Source: CAYGLF01 sp964350945 (GTDB taxonomy: Bacteria; Chlamydiota; Chlamydiia; Chlamydiales; JAAZZY01). Taken from it: a DNA stretch of 64,000 nucleotides. Within the stretch, counting starts at the first letter, position 1, and each line of letters starts with the position of its first letter. The position numbers and the translations under genes are program-made. Under the pieces are notes generated by a model. That model searched no databases and was not told where the DNA came from. It saw nothing but the letters and a program-made list of their open reading frames with translations. Shown piece after piece: positions 35,016-43,554 of this stretch. The stretch spans positions 206,536 through 270,535 of the forward strand of contig CAYGLF010000003.1 of NCBI GenBank assembly GCA_964350945.1, read 5' to 3'.

Positions 35016-35835
35016 TAGTTGCTGCTAGCATCACAGTCATCCAGACAATGGCAGAAAATACATTGGCAGTATTAATTGCTTGGGCAAGTGATGTTATAGA
35101 GTTTACCTGGGAGTTTCCTCCAGTCGTCATAGTATCTAAGGAATAAATGATAAAATCTAGAAATTCTACTTGATTTTCTGGAATCGAAAATGATTCCGGG
35201 TGGTACATGTAAATCAAATTATAAACTCCCGCATAGACAAGGGCAATCAAAATGTAGCCAGTAAAAAAAATGAGAAAGGGTTTTCTTAAGATGGCTATAT
35301 AATCTACAAGGTCATTAAACATGCGACTGCCAACGCTATGGAAAAAAACAAAAATATAGGTGCTTATAGAAGCTGTAACAATGCCGATGAGTTTTCCCAT
35401 AACAATAGCATGTAATAGAGAGTCCCAAGAGGAGATAAAGGTCACTAAAAGAATAAAGGCAGTAATGGCTGCTAAGTTACATATAGTGCATATGATTTTT
35501 TTTGATGGTGATTCAGGAGATTTCATTATCCAAAAGCTAATCAAGGAGAATACAATAAAAAAGGTGCCCACAAAATAGAGGTTGCTTTGCAGATGGAGTA
35601 TATGATCTATTCTAAACAGCAACCAAAAAATCAAGGAGAAAAAGATACCAAAAAGTAGTGATGTCAAAAATGCAGGCAGAATATTTTTTTTATGAAAATA
35701 GGTATAAATATAAACTACAGCTGATACCAGGGCTATAAAAATAGCTACTTTCCAGCATCTACTAGACAAGGCAATGGGTGCAATGAGTGCAATACATATA
35801 CAAAAAACTATAGATGCAAGAATGGCTTTTTTCAT
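34948..35835 (-). CDS. Two-pore-helix-type ion channel-like membrane protein
   Basis: 295 residues with about 7-8 hydrophobic segments. Near the end, FLDFIIYSLDTMTTGGNSQV looks like the pore helix and selectivity filter of a two-helix potassium channel (T-T-x-G-Y/F-G), followed by a last helix SAIVWMTVMLAATIAYT. The filter reads T-T-G-G-N, so ion selectivity may be altered or lost. The N-terminal 200 residues are extra helices of unknown type. It is a K+-channel-like protein at best. Confidence 0.55.
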   Translation of the reverse strand: MKKAILASIVFCICIALIAPIALSSRCWKVAIFIALVSAVVYIYTYFHKKNILPAFLTSLLFGIFFSLIFWLLFRIDHILHLQSNLYFVGTFFIVFSLISFWIMKSPESPSKKIICTICNLAAITAFILLVTFISSWDSLLHAIVMGKLIGIVTASISTYIFVFFHSVGSRMFNDLVDYIAILRKPFLIFFTGYILIALVYAGVYNLIYMYHPESFSIPENQVEFLDFIIYSLDTMTTGGNSQVNSITSLAQAINTANVFSAIVWMTVMLAATIAYTSEAFSQVSKKHKEQRGEA

Positions 35836-36080
35836 TGAATTTCCTAAAGATGGTAAAATATCACTTTAGCAAAAGAGAAAAATAAGTCAACTTTTAAGAT
35901 GCTCTCGAAACAGAGGAAAATATGAAGGAGCTTTATTATTAAAGCAATCGATGGCTAAAATTTGTATTTAGATAGATTGTTTGATGCGCTCTCATTTCGA
36001 GAATACGCGTTCCTTGAACTTTTACAAGAGAAAGTTAAATTTGCAAAACCTTTAATATTAATATGATAAGATTTTAAATC

Positions 36081-36109
36081 TTGACATTTTAATTGAGATT
36101 CGCTATAGT
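36081..36109 (+). promoter_or_regulatory. Consensus sigma-70 promoter for the gene at 36147
   Basis: TTGACA (36081-36086) and TATAGT (36104-36109) are separated by exactly 17 bases and lie 37 bases before the ATG. The rest of the 311-base gap 35836-36146 shows nothing else. Confidence 0.7.
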
Positions 36110-36146
36110 TTTAATAGGCATTGGTGAATAACATGAGGTTTAAGGT

Positions 36147-37514
36147 ATGACCAGTTCATTTCTAAGTGGTGCGACTTTAGCAAGTGTATCCGGCACATTA
36201 GCAGCCGCAGCAGTCTACGCGTACACCCAGAGTCCAGAGGCGGCAACCACAGCTGGGGGATTGGCAAGTCTTGGGGTTGCCTATTACCTTTCTCCCACAG
36301 CTAAAAAAGCAAATGACATAGCTGTTCTAGTTGTCTGTCAAAAAGACTGGGATGGGTTGGGAGATTGCCATCATGCTCTCAATGTAAGTCAATTTTTAGC
36401 AACCAACTTTCCCGACTATCAGGTGACTTTATTATCTAATAGCGACCAAGAGCAGAACGCATTTAGAAAAATGGGAATGGAGGTGTCCTTAGCTTCCGAC
36501 TACAAGAGCACAAAACCATCAACTTTAGTTATTCAGCTTCCTGTTCTTCAGAAAAAATTACCAGATTCCATTGTGGAGAAAAGTGCCACTCTCTTTATAG
36601 GAGAATACTCGTTTACTGGCATGAAAAGTGAGCAAGCTAGAGCGGGGAATTTTAAGTCTAGTGGATGCGGAAAGGGGGAATTAGGTGTTTTTGTTGAAGA
36701 GCCTGTTGCTTTTGACAAGGGGCAACAAAGAAGTTCAAATCAAAGTTTTGAAAGACTGGCTGAGCTTGTAAAAATTCATCTTCCACCCACTGATATTTCT
36801 AAGGACCTGATTTATTTTGGTTATACAGGGTGCTGGTATGGAGTGCAGAGATTTCTTGCTGTTGTAAGTCGCATCAATTATGTTGAAGGAAATCGAGAAG
36901 ATATTACGGTTTTTATTCCTGGCAGTAGGCTTCTTGGTCAAGAAGCTAGTGGTCGGCTAATGGGGACCCTTGCCAAGTCTGCCTTTTTAAGTTTTCTAAG
37001 AGAGTGTGGTGTGGATACTTTAGTCGTATACTTAAACAAGAGAGAAATCATAATTCAAACTGGAAAAGAAACTTCTAAAGAAGGAAGTCACGCTAGAAAA
37101 GCATTAAGGCTTGTCCTTCCAGGTTTAATATCACAAGAAGATGTTTCGAGTTTTCATCTACACACTCAACCGATAACCATGGTAACTGGCGATGGTAGTT
37201 TTACCAAAGCCCTTACTCTCGGAATTCCCACGCTTTTAGAGTGCCCAAGCCATAAGAGAAAGTCGCATGCAAATATATCAAAAATAGGTCCCGAAAGATC
37301 TAAAGAACTTTTGCGAGTGGGGCATTTTCTGAAAGGAGATTCTCATGACTATAGAGAGTACAGTCAAAGGGTTGCAGAGCTTGTAAAAGGGAGGGTTCCA
37401 GCTCTTCATGAAGATTTTAAAGCCATGGCGAGAGAACTTAAACAGCACCATAATTATGAAACAAAGCTTACAGCTTTAGTAGAGCGCTGGGTTAAAACAG
37501 ACGATTTAAGTTAA
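36147..37514 (+). CDS. Hydrophobic N-terminus plus GT-B-like protein (possible membrane-anchored glycosyltransferase)
   Basis: 455 residues. Residues 1-50 hold two short hydrophobic segments (TLASVSGTLAAAAVYAY and TAGGLASLGVAYYL) with a turn between, a bilobed pattern. The soluble part starts with AVLVVCQKDWDGLGDCHHA, then a Rossmann-like first half. Near residue 350, TMVTGDGSFTKALTLGIPTLLE resembles the donor-binding loop of GT-B glycosyltransferases (GD-S-EAL-GxP-LE). Family and sugar are unknown, so the assignment is structural inference from motif only. Confidence 0.5.
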   Translation: MTSSFLSGATLASVSGTLAAAAVYAYTQSPEAATTAGGLASLGVAYYLSPTAKKANDIAVLVVCQKDWDGLGDCHHALNVSQFLATNFPDYQVTLLSNSDQEQNAFRKMGMEVSLASDYKSTKPSTLVIQLPVLQKKLPDSIVEKSATLFIGEYSFTGMKSEQARAGNFKSSGCGKGELGVFVEEPVAFDKGQQRSSNQSFERLAELVKIHLPPTDISKDLIYFGYTGCWYGVQRFLAVVSRINYVEGNREDITVFIPGSRLLGQEASGRLMGTLAKSAFLSFLRECGVDTLVVYLNKREIIIQTGKETSKEGSHARKALRLVLPGLISQEDVSSFHLHTQPITMVTGDGSFTKALTLGIPTLLECPSHKRKSHANISKIGPERSKELLRVGHFLKGDSHDYREYSQRVAELVKGRVPALHEDFKAMARELKQHHNYETKLTALVERWVKTDDLS

Positions 37515-37538
37515 TCTTCAGCTGCTTACTAATAGTTT

Positions 37539-38282
37539 CTATGCTTTAAAATCTGAAGCTTTCAATGCAATTTCTACAAAATTTCTATGGGAAGCATAGA
37601 GGTTGTCTAAAAGGGTATTGTTCACTTCTTTCCAATCGGCTTCAAGAGCATCATCACCCGCATTTAGCTTATATGCAAGTGTCTCTTGATAGGGGAGCTG
37701 TTTGCTAACAACAGTTGTTTCCATCCACGCATTGTCAGTATTGCGTGGATCATCTACATAGCCTTGGTAGATTACCTCATCCTCAGTAAACTTTATCTGA
37801 GCGCCCGTCTCTTCTTGGAGTTCTCTGGTTGCGGCCTCTAAAGCTTTTTCACCTTTGTCAACCATCCCGCCAGGTAGAGCCCACTGCAGGTGATCTTTTC
37901 TTTTAATCACTAACAGCTCAACTTTTAGGCTTGTTTCATTCATTCGCATTAAAAGAGCGTCTTGAGCTAGATTTCCGCCCCATTTACCTAGAAGGCCTCG
38001 TCCACTAATGCCTGTTCGTCCCATTGGGTTGATAGGTCTAAAGGATGAGTTGATTTGAATAGAGCCGATTAAGCTTTGTATTTGACCTACAACTTTTTGA
38101 GGGTCACTTGGATGAGCCCAACCTGCATTACCGTGCTGGTCGTATTGCTTGAGGACAATCTTTGAGGTGTATTCAACAGGAGTGTACTCAGGGTAGCTGA
38201 TGGACCATTCAATACAATTTTGTGGAACATGGCCCCTTTGTGGGTACTCCTGGGGTTTTTCTGAAATAGCTTTAGTGTGCAT
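37539..38282 (-). CDS. NUDT9-like ADP-ribose pyrophosphatase
   Basis: 247 residues. The region INPMGRTGISGRGLLGKWGG followed by NLAQDALLMR is the hallmark preceding the Nudix fold in NUDT9 and the TRPM2 homology domain. The Nudix box starts GGMVDKGEKALEAATRELQE and continues ETGA, with the catalytic EE pair intact, unlike the degenerate TRPM2 version. It should hydrolyse ADP-ribose to AMP and ribose 5-phosphate. This family is mainly eukaryotic. The gene converges on the one at 36147. Confidence 0.82.
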   Translation of the reverse strand: MHTKAISEKPQEYPQRGHVPQNCIEWSISYPEYTPVEYTSKIVLKQYDQHGNAGWAHPSDPQKVVGQIQSLIGSIQINSSFRPINPMGRTGISGRGLLGKWGGNLAQDALLMRMNETSLKVELLVIKRKDHLQWALPGGMVDKGEKALEAATRELQEETGAQIKFTEDEVIYQGYVDDPRNTDNAWMETTVVSKQLPYQETLAYKLNAGDDALEADWKEVNNTLLDNLYASHRNFVEIALKASDFKA

Positions 38283-38407
38283 GGTAGTTTATCCTTTCAA
38301 AAATAGCGTTATAACACAAGGTTTTGAATTATTATATATAAGTTGTTCTAATCGTAGCTTGATCTATTCCACTGTTTGGAAAAGCAATCTTTACTGGAAT
38401 GAAAGTA

Positions 38408-38438
38408 AATAGAGGCTCTGGGTGTTAGAGCCTCTATT
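38408..38438 (-). terminator. Hairpin downstream of the small-family gene at 38447
   Basis: A perfect 12-bp stem (AATAGAGGCTCT and its reverse complement) around a 7-base loop. On the minus strand it is followed by TTTACTTTCATT, a loose T-rich run. It begins 9 bases past the stop codon at 38447. Confidence 0.7.
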
Positions 38439-38446
38439 GGTATAAT

Positions 38447-38671
38447 CTACTTATCTAAATTAGATAAAATCCAATTTCTTAAGGTGCTACTTCCTTGTCC
38501 AAAACCTGCAGGAAGTTCTACCCAATCAGAAGTTTGAATTGCAGGAGGGTTTCCCCACTGTTTTGGAAAAGGCTTTAAAAGACCAAAAGCTAACTTTTGA
38601 ACTGTGGGTTCAATTGACTGAGTTAGCTGAGTTTGAATATTATTGTTTAGGTTGATACTTGGTAGGTTCAC
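38447..38671 (-). CDS. Small conserved protein, copy A of an unrecognised family
   Basis: 74 residues. The C-terminal 45 residues (KLAFGLLKPFPKQWGNPP, then IQTSDWVELPAGFGQGSS and TLRNWILSN) align almost residue for residue with the protein at 46034. The N-terminus is a free Asn/Gln-rich stretch. There is no signal peptide or membrane helix. It has its own terminator. Function unknown. Confidence 0.7.
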   Translation of the reverse strand: MNLPSINLNNNIQTQLTQSIEPTVQKLAFGLLKPFPKQWGNPPAIQTSDWVELPAGFGQGSSTLRNWILSNLDK

Positions 38672-39083
38672 AGGAAATCTCCATTTGTTTTAATGTTTAA
38701 AGAACCATTATTTTACGCTTATATTGTTAAGAAATCATAAAGGTTGAGCGGTGTAATAGAGCTATTGGGGTCAAAAACTCATGAAATTGCCTAAAAACGG
38801 TTTTTAGCAGATATTAGATCAGGCCTCTTTATCATGTATGATAGCGTGAAAATCTCAAAAACGGCTAATAAAGCCTTTTAAGGGGTGGAATCGAGACAGC
38901 CAAACCCCTTCCCTTTATAAGCCTGAAAAACGGCTTTAAATGGCTTTTAAAGCATGCCAGGAAGCTATTAAAAATAGCGAGAAAAGTAGGGGTTTATTTT
39001 AGGGAAGTTTCTAGGAGTTTAAAGCTCGATATAGTGTGTAATCGCCTTAGGGCCTAAAGTTCGGTGAAAAGAGGCTGCCAGGC
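38672..39083. other. Intergenic region with recurrent GGCTTT/AAAGCC motifs
   Basis: 412 bases with no open frame I can support. Short complementary pieces recur (aaaacggctaataaagcc, gaaaaacggctttaaatggc, taaagcatgcc), giving several weak overlapping hairpins downstream of the kinase gene at 39084. They could be a termination or degenerate repeat zone. Confidence 0.35.
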
Positions 39084-40238
39084 TCAGTTAAATTGAGCGT
39101 TAAATGCCTCTAAGGCTTGTTCTGCACTATACGGTAGGGGGGAAGGAAATTCCATATTATCTATAATGCTTTCTAGGTCTTTTAATTCACGTTTCCGGAA
39201 ACCTTGAAAAAACTTAAATAGTACCCCTCCCATTTTTTTTATATCTTCGCATCTAAACTTGTTGGCTAACGTAGCGGTTTCGATGCTATGATAGCTTGGG
39301 TCGAGCTCGCGTAATTTATTCGTTTTCATAGTCGCCCCAAAATCTGAAATAACACACTGTATTTTTTGACCTGGAATTTTTTTATATAAGCAGTTTGCAG
39401 CTTTTATATCACAATGTACATAGTCTAGCTCGTGAAGCGTTTTTAGGCCCTCTAAAAGTTGACGCGCGCATTCTATACGTTCTTGAAATGTTAGTGATTT
39501 GGGATTAGAAAGATCTTTATCATAACGAGGTGCTAAATAACCTTGAAGGGCAACTGGTGTCTGGCTTGTAGGGTTTAATGAAAATGCAAAATGAGGGGGT
39601 TTTTGTATTCCTACTAAGCCGGGTCGTTGTCTGTAAATATCTTTTAAAATGTCATACTCAGCTAGCAGTTGAATAGCATTTTTATCTACTTCCTGACCCT
39701 TTGACACTTTAACAACACAAGATTCACTTCTAGTAAGATCTTCAACTTCATACACAGTTCCCCAGCGGCCTTGTCCAAGTCGAGATTTAAATAAAGTCCA
39801 AGTTTTATTTCCATCGCTTTTAATTAAATGCAGAGCAGAGCCATTGGCAAGGAAATAGGTTTTCTCGATGGAATCAAGACTAGAGATCGATCCTTGAAAT
39901 TCTAAATCAAACAGCGATTTTCGAAAAAGCGTATCGCTGATAGAAGGTCTTATTGAGCTCCACTCAAAAGGGTGCTTTATTCGCCCTCGTTGATTTCTCG
40001 CAAGTTGTATTCGTGCTGGTTTAATCATATCTAAATATCGGTCAACTGCTTGTGCTTGCCTTGAGACAAGACTTGTATGAGCGTTCCTAATAAGCTTCTC
40101 AAAATTTTGACCTTTTTTTGGAGCTAGAGTGATTTCATTGTGAGAAATTCCAATCCTCTTAGAAAGACTATTAATATTTATGTAGATAGCTTGATTGTTA
40201 TGAGTACACCTAACAAATTTATGGGTCAAAACCGACAA
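39084..40238 (-). CDS. Eukaryotic-like Ser/Thr protein kinase 2, N-terminally shortened
   Basis: 384 residues as drawn from a TTG at 40238. Kinase motifs are LGQGRWGTVYEV, the Lys in CVVKVSK, HCDIKAANC and DFGATMK. The module AIYININSLSKRIGI ahead of it matches kinase 1. Similarity to kinase 1 continues upstream of this TTG in the same frame (ATYVYIEPCDETT, YSKSCVL) to a stop at 40383-40385, without any ATG or GTG. The start is therefore uncertain and the gene may be 5'-decayed. Confidence 0.72.
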   Translation of the reverse strand: MSVLTHKFVRCTHNNQAIYININSLSKRIGISHNEITLAPKKGQNFEKLIRNAHTSLVSRQAQAVDRYLDMIKPARIQLARNQRGRIKHPFEWSSIRPSISDTLFRKSLFDLEFQGSISSLDSIEKTYFLANGSALHLIKSDGNKTWTLFKSRLGQGRWGTVYEVEDLTRSESCVVKVSKGQEVDKNAIQLLAEYDILKDIYRQRPGLVGIQKPPHFAFSLNPTSQTPVALQGYLAPRYDKDLSNPKSLTFQERIECARQLLEGLKTLHELDYVHCDIKAANCLYKKIPGQKIQCVISDFGATMKTNKLRELDPSYHSIETATLANKFRCEDIKKMGGVLFKFFQGFRKRELKDLESIIDNMEFPSPLPYSAEQALEAFNAQFN

Positions 40239-40382
40239 AACACATGATTTTGAATAGCCTAAAAAAGTAGTTTCATCACAGGGTTCTATATAAACATATG
40301 TAGCGCCTTCGTTCTCATTGCTGTCGCCACTTCCAAATTTAAAAGGTTTTTTGTGATAGCCAGAGTGATTTTGAGCAGGAAT
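40239..40382 (-). pseudogene. Decayed 5' part of kinase gene 2
   Basis: In frame with the kinase, this stretch encodes residues alignable with kinase 1 (GSGDSNENEGATYVYIE against VGANDTSELHVYVE). It is cut by TAA at 40383-40385 and a further TGA at 40416-40418. An ATG in another frame upstream (MSSRSVSEAF) could rejoin through a frameshift. The remaining 40386-40544 shows no feature. Confidence 0.45.
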
Positions 40383-40544
40383 TTAAGCAAAAAGCTTCTG
40401 AGACGCTTCTAGAGCTCATTCTGTGATTAAAATGGGTCCTAGAGCTCTCTTTACAGGGAAGATTGTGGGTAAATTAACCTAGTTGATAAACCGATGTCAC
40501 AGTTTGTTTCAAATTATAAAAGAAGAATAAAATGTAGAAAATGG

Positions 40545-40592
40545 AAAAAACTGTAATTTCAAAGGGCGCTTGAGGTGCCCTTGAAATTACAG
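40545..40592 (-). terminator. Strong intrinsic terminator of the outer-membrane protein gene
   Basis: A 16-bp stem (CTGTAATTTCAAGGGC on the minus strand with its complement, one bulged base) around a 9-base loop, followed immediately on the minus strand by TTTTTT (40545-40550). It begins 14 bases past the stop at 40606. Confidence 0.85.
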
Positions 40593-40605
40593 AGTATAAT
40601 GTTCC

Positions 40606-41211
40606 TTAAAATAGGAAAGTCATGTAAACAGACGGGCTGTTAAGCACATTGACAGCTGACTGTTTGTTGTTGAACAAGGCAGTGTTATTGTTCTGCTTAA
40701 ACTTGGTCTGTGAATAACCTATGTTTGTAAGAATACCAAAGTATACTTGCGGAGAAAGTCTATATTGAAACCCGACATCATAGCCAAGGCTCCAAGAAGA
40801 CTGGATGCGCAAATCATTTTGTAGACTTTTTCCAAAAACTTGCTTCCAAGAAGGTCCATGTTGAAAAAAGAATTTATTCCCCAAAGAAGTTCTTGCTAGG
40901 GAAATATAGTTACTTACATTTGCTCCAATTGAAGTGGTCCAACAATCAAAGTTTGAAACACCGTATAGGTTATTTTGTCTAAAATAGGGGGAAATGCTGA
41001 AAAATGCAGACATGCAGTTATTATCAGCAAAGAAATAGCCTATTGAAGCAGATGGAACTGTGGCAGATGCCCCTGCACCTCCCAAGGCTACAGCAAAGCC
41101 GTTTGTATAGTTAGACTCACGTCTAGCTTCACGTCTTGTGGGCTCTGCACTTAAAGCGGTGGTGCTTAGCAAAACAGCAAACGCCACCAAAAAAAACTGT
41201 TTATATTTCAT
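40606..41211 (-). CDS. Outer-membrane beta-barrel-like protein with signal peptide
   Basis: 201 residues from the ATG at 41211, chosen because AGGAGA precedes it by 8 bases and it gives a proper signal peptide (MKYKQFFLVAFAVLLSTT, cleavage near ALSA). The mature part has alternating hydrophobic/polar strands rich in aromatic residues and ends in YMTFLF, a terminal Phe typical of BAM substrates. About 8 strands are expected. It was not matched to a named porin. A strong terminator makes it a stand-alone unit. Confidence 0.75.
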   Translation of the reverse strand: MKYKQFFLVAFAVLLSTTALSAEPTRREARRESNYTNGFAVALGGAGASATVPSASIGYFFADNNCMSAFFSISPYFRQNNLYGVSNFDCWTTSIGANVSNYISLARTSLGNKFFFQHGPSWKQVFGKSLQNDLRIQSSWSLGYDVGFQYRLSPQVYFGILTNIGYSQTKFKQNNNTALFNNKQSAVNVLNSPSVYMTFLF

Positions 41212-41516
41212 GTTATTAGTCTCCTGGGTAACCGTTTTAAAAATGCACCCCTTGTGCATCCCTAAAACTTCAAAACATGCACATTTAATAAAAGTATTGT
41301 CATTTTTAAGTAAAGGGAAAAATATTGAAATAAGCTAATGTTTAGTTTTTTTACCAAGCTGCAACTTTAGCTGGTTTGTTTGAAAACTTTTAAAAGCTTC
41401 GTTACTTATGCTGCTTTAGTAACATTAAATTAGGAGCAAAAAAACAACCTCTTTATTCTTTCTTAATAATAATAGTGCACACTCTAGATTTAATTGTCTT
41501 ATTATGAGGGTTTTTA

Positions 41517-43475
41517 GTGAGTTTATATAGTATATCATGTCAAATGCCTATTTCTAATGTTGGCCATAGATCCATCTGCCCATCTTCTCTATTTCCAAAG
41601 AGAAGCGGTCATGTAATGGGTGTCGATAATATGAGTCATATCTTAGGAAGTGCAGACTTTAATGACACATACAAGCTCTTGGTCAAAGAAAGTGATCTGT
41701 TAACCCCAGCGAATACTTATAAAGGGAAAAAGATAGACCCAAAGTCTGCTTTTCTAAAACCCTGGGAAGAGATGACACTAGGTGAAAAAGTTGAACTTGT
41801 GACAATGGGAACTATTTTTGGATTGCCGTATGCTGCTCTTAAGGGAACTAAATATGCATTAGTCATCTCATATGAAAAACTTTCAAATCTCATGTCTCAA
41901 ATTCCAGAACTAATCAAAGAAATTAAAAGTGCTTTAAACAGCATTATTTCAAAAGCAATTAAACTTGGTCAGGACGCTAGAGATTTTATTCTTGAGAAGC
42001 TTGCAGACTTCTCTAAATGGGCAAAGGATAAAATTGGATTGCTTTTAGAAAAAATGGGCCATGCTTTTAAAGATGCAGGACTTTGGCTTTATGAAAATAT
42101 TTTATCTCCAATAGGGCAACTTATAGAATCAACCTATATTAAAATTGTTGAAGTAACTGAAAAAATAGTACAAACGATCGGCAGTGGTATAAAAGAAGCT
42201 TTGGCCTGGAGCTATGAGAATATTTTAAAACCTCTTGGGGCTTTTGTTGAAAAAACTTTGAATATGATTGTGCTGGGTGTTGAAAAAACCCTTCAAGCTG
42301 TTTGGAGTAGCCTTAAAACCATTGGAGAGTATGTCAAAGATGGAATGATGTGGATCTGTAAGAATATTTTAAAACCTCTAGAGAGCTTTTTAGAAAAGGT
42401 TTCTGATGTAGTTTCAATAGTTGTTACAAAAACTTTACGAGCATTGAGGATTGGTTTTGAAGCTATTGCCAGCATGGTTACGAACGGGCTCTCTTGGACT
42501 TATGAGCATGTTTTAAAGCCCCTTAGCCACTTCTTAAATTCAGTCTTCCGTATTGCAGCTGACAGCGTTGTAAAAACTTTTAAAGCAATGTGGAGTGCCT
42601 TTGAGTCAATAGGGGAGCTTGCTAAAAATGGTTTGATCTGGGCTTATGAAAATATTATAAACCCTATTGGGAATTTTGCAGTAAAAGCATTTGATTTGCT
42701 CGCAGATGGTTTAGCAAAATCTCTAAACGCTCTTGAAAAAGTGTTACAAATATTAGGAACTTTGATTAAAGATAGCGCTCTTTGGGGCTATGAGAATATC
42801 TTTACACCTATTGGGCACTTTATCAGAGACTCTTTGAACTTTTCACTCAAACTTACCCATCAGCTGATAAGTCAAATCGGCAATGCTATGGTTTTTATTG
42901 GTAGTGGAATCAAAGATATGTCTCTTTGGACTTACAGACATATTTTAACACCTCTTGGAAAATTCTCATTATCTGTATTGAATGCTTTAATGGATGCTGG
43001 ATCTAAAGCAATGGATGCTATTTGGAGTGGTCTTCAAATCCTTGGAGGTAAAATACAACAAACAGCCCTTTTGGGATATGAGCATATCCTGAAACCTATA
43101 GGCCATATTATCAGCGCTATCTTCATTCATATTGCAAATTCAATGGCTACTTTAGGTGAAAAAATCGCTCAGATAAGCCGAGCTGGACTTTTATATCTCT
43201 CTACTTTTGCAAATGGAGTGATTGGAAAAACATATGAGGCTGCAAATAACCTAAGCGAATCTGTCATTCAACCTTTATACGGTAAAGCGTCAAAAGGTGC
43301 TTCTTTAGTCTATGAAAGCACAGTGTTGCCTATTGCCAGTAAAACAGACTACTTTGTAAGGGAGTATCTTCCTAAAATGGTGGACCACTCAATGAAAGCT
43401 GGAGCAGATGCTGCCCAAAGAGTGCAGGACTCAGCTTGGAGAGCTATACAGTATTTTGGAGAGTTTGTAGCTTAA
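41517..43475 (+). CDS. Large amphipathic-helix repeat protein
   Basis: 652 residues from a GTG preceded by GAGGG at 6 bases. From about residue 150 to 560 the protein is built from about 8 units of 47-53 residues, each with a version of LWxYENILxPIGxF followed by helices with W-S-x-L-x-x-IG-x-x-IKD. The helices are amphipathic with Val, Ile, Leu and Ala on one side. This resembles apolipoprotein-like or perforin-associated lipid-binding repeats only in general. No signal peptide; the family is unrecognised. Confidence 0.7.
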   Translation: MSLYSISCQMPISNVGHRSICPSSLFPKRSGHVMGVDNMSHILGSADFNDTYKLLVKESDLLTPANTYKGKKIDPKSAFLKPWEEMTLGEKVELVTMGTIFGLPYAALKGTKYALVISYEKLSNLMSQIPELIKEIKSALNSIISKAIKLGQDARDFILEKLADFSKWAKDKIGLLLEKMGHAFKDAGLWLYENILSPIGQLIESTYIKIVEVTEKIVQTIGSGIKEALAWSYENILKPLGAFVEKTLNMIVLGVEKTLQAVWSSLKTIGEYVKDGMMWICKNILKPLESFLEKVSDVVSIVVTKTLRALRIGFEAIASMVTNGLSWTYEHVLKPLSHFLNSVFRIAADSVVKTFKAMWSAFESIGELAKNGLIWAYENIINPIGNFAVKAFDLLADGLAKSLNALEKVLQILGTLIKDSALWGYENIFTPIGHFIRDSLNFSLKLTHQLISQIGNAMVFIGSGIKDMSLWTYRHILTPLGKFSLSVLNALMDAGSKAMDAIWSGLQILGGKIQQTALLGYEHILKPIGHIISAIFIHIANSMATLGEKIAQISRAGLLYLSTFANGVIGKTYEAANNLSESVIQPLYGKASKGASLVYESTVLPIASKTDYFVREYLPKMVDHSMKAGADAAQRVQDSAWRAIQYFGEFVA

Positions 43476-43554
43476 CTGCTTATTGGTTCTAAGTCGACAG
43501 GCGCTTGTAGTGTTTTTAGCTAATGTACTGAATAAGGGCTATAGGAAGGTAGTG

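Noticed and set aside
38672..39083. Small RNA gene suggested by repeated GGCTTT hairpins
   Set aside because: The hairpins are weak and overlapping, with no promoter or clear terminator around a unit.
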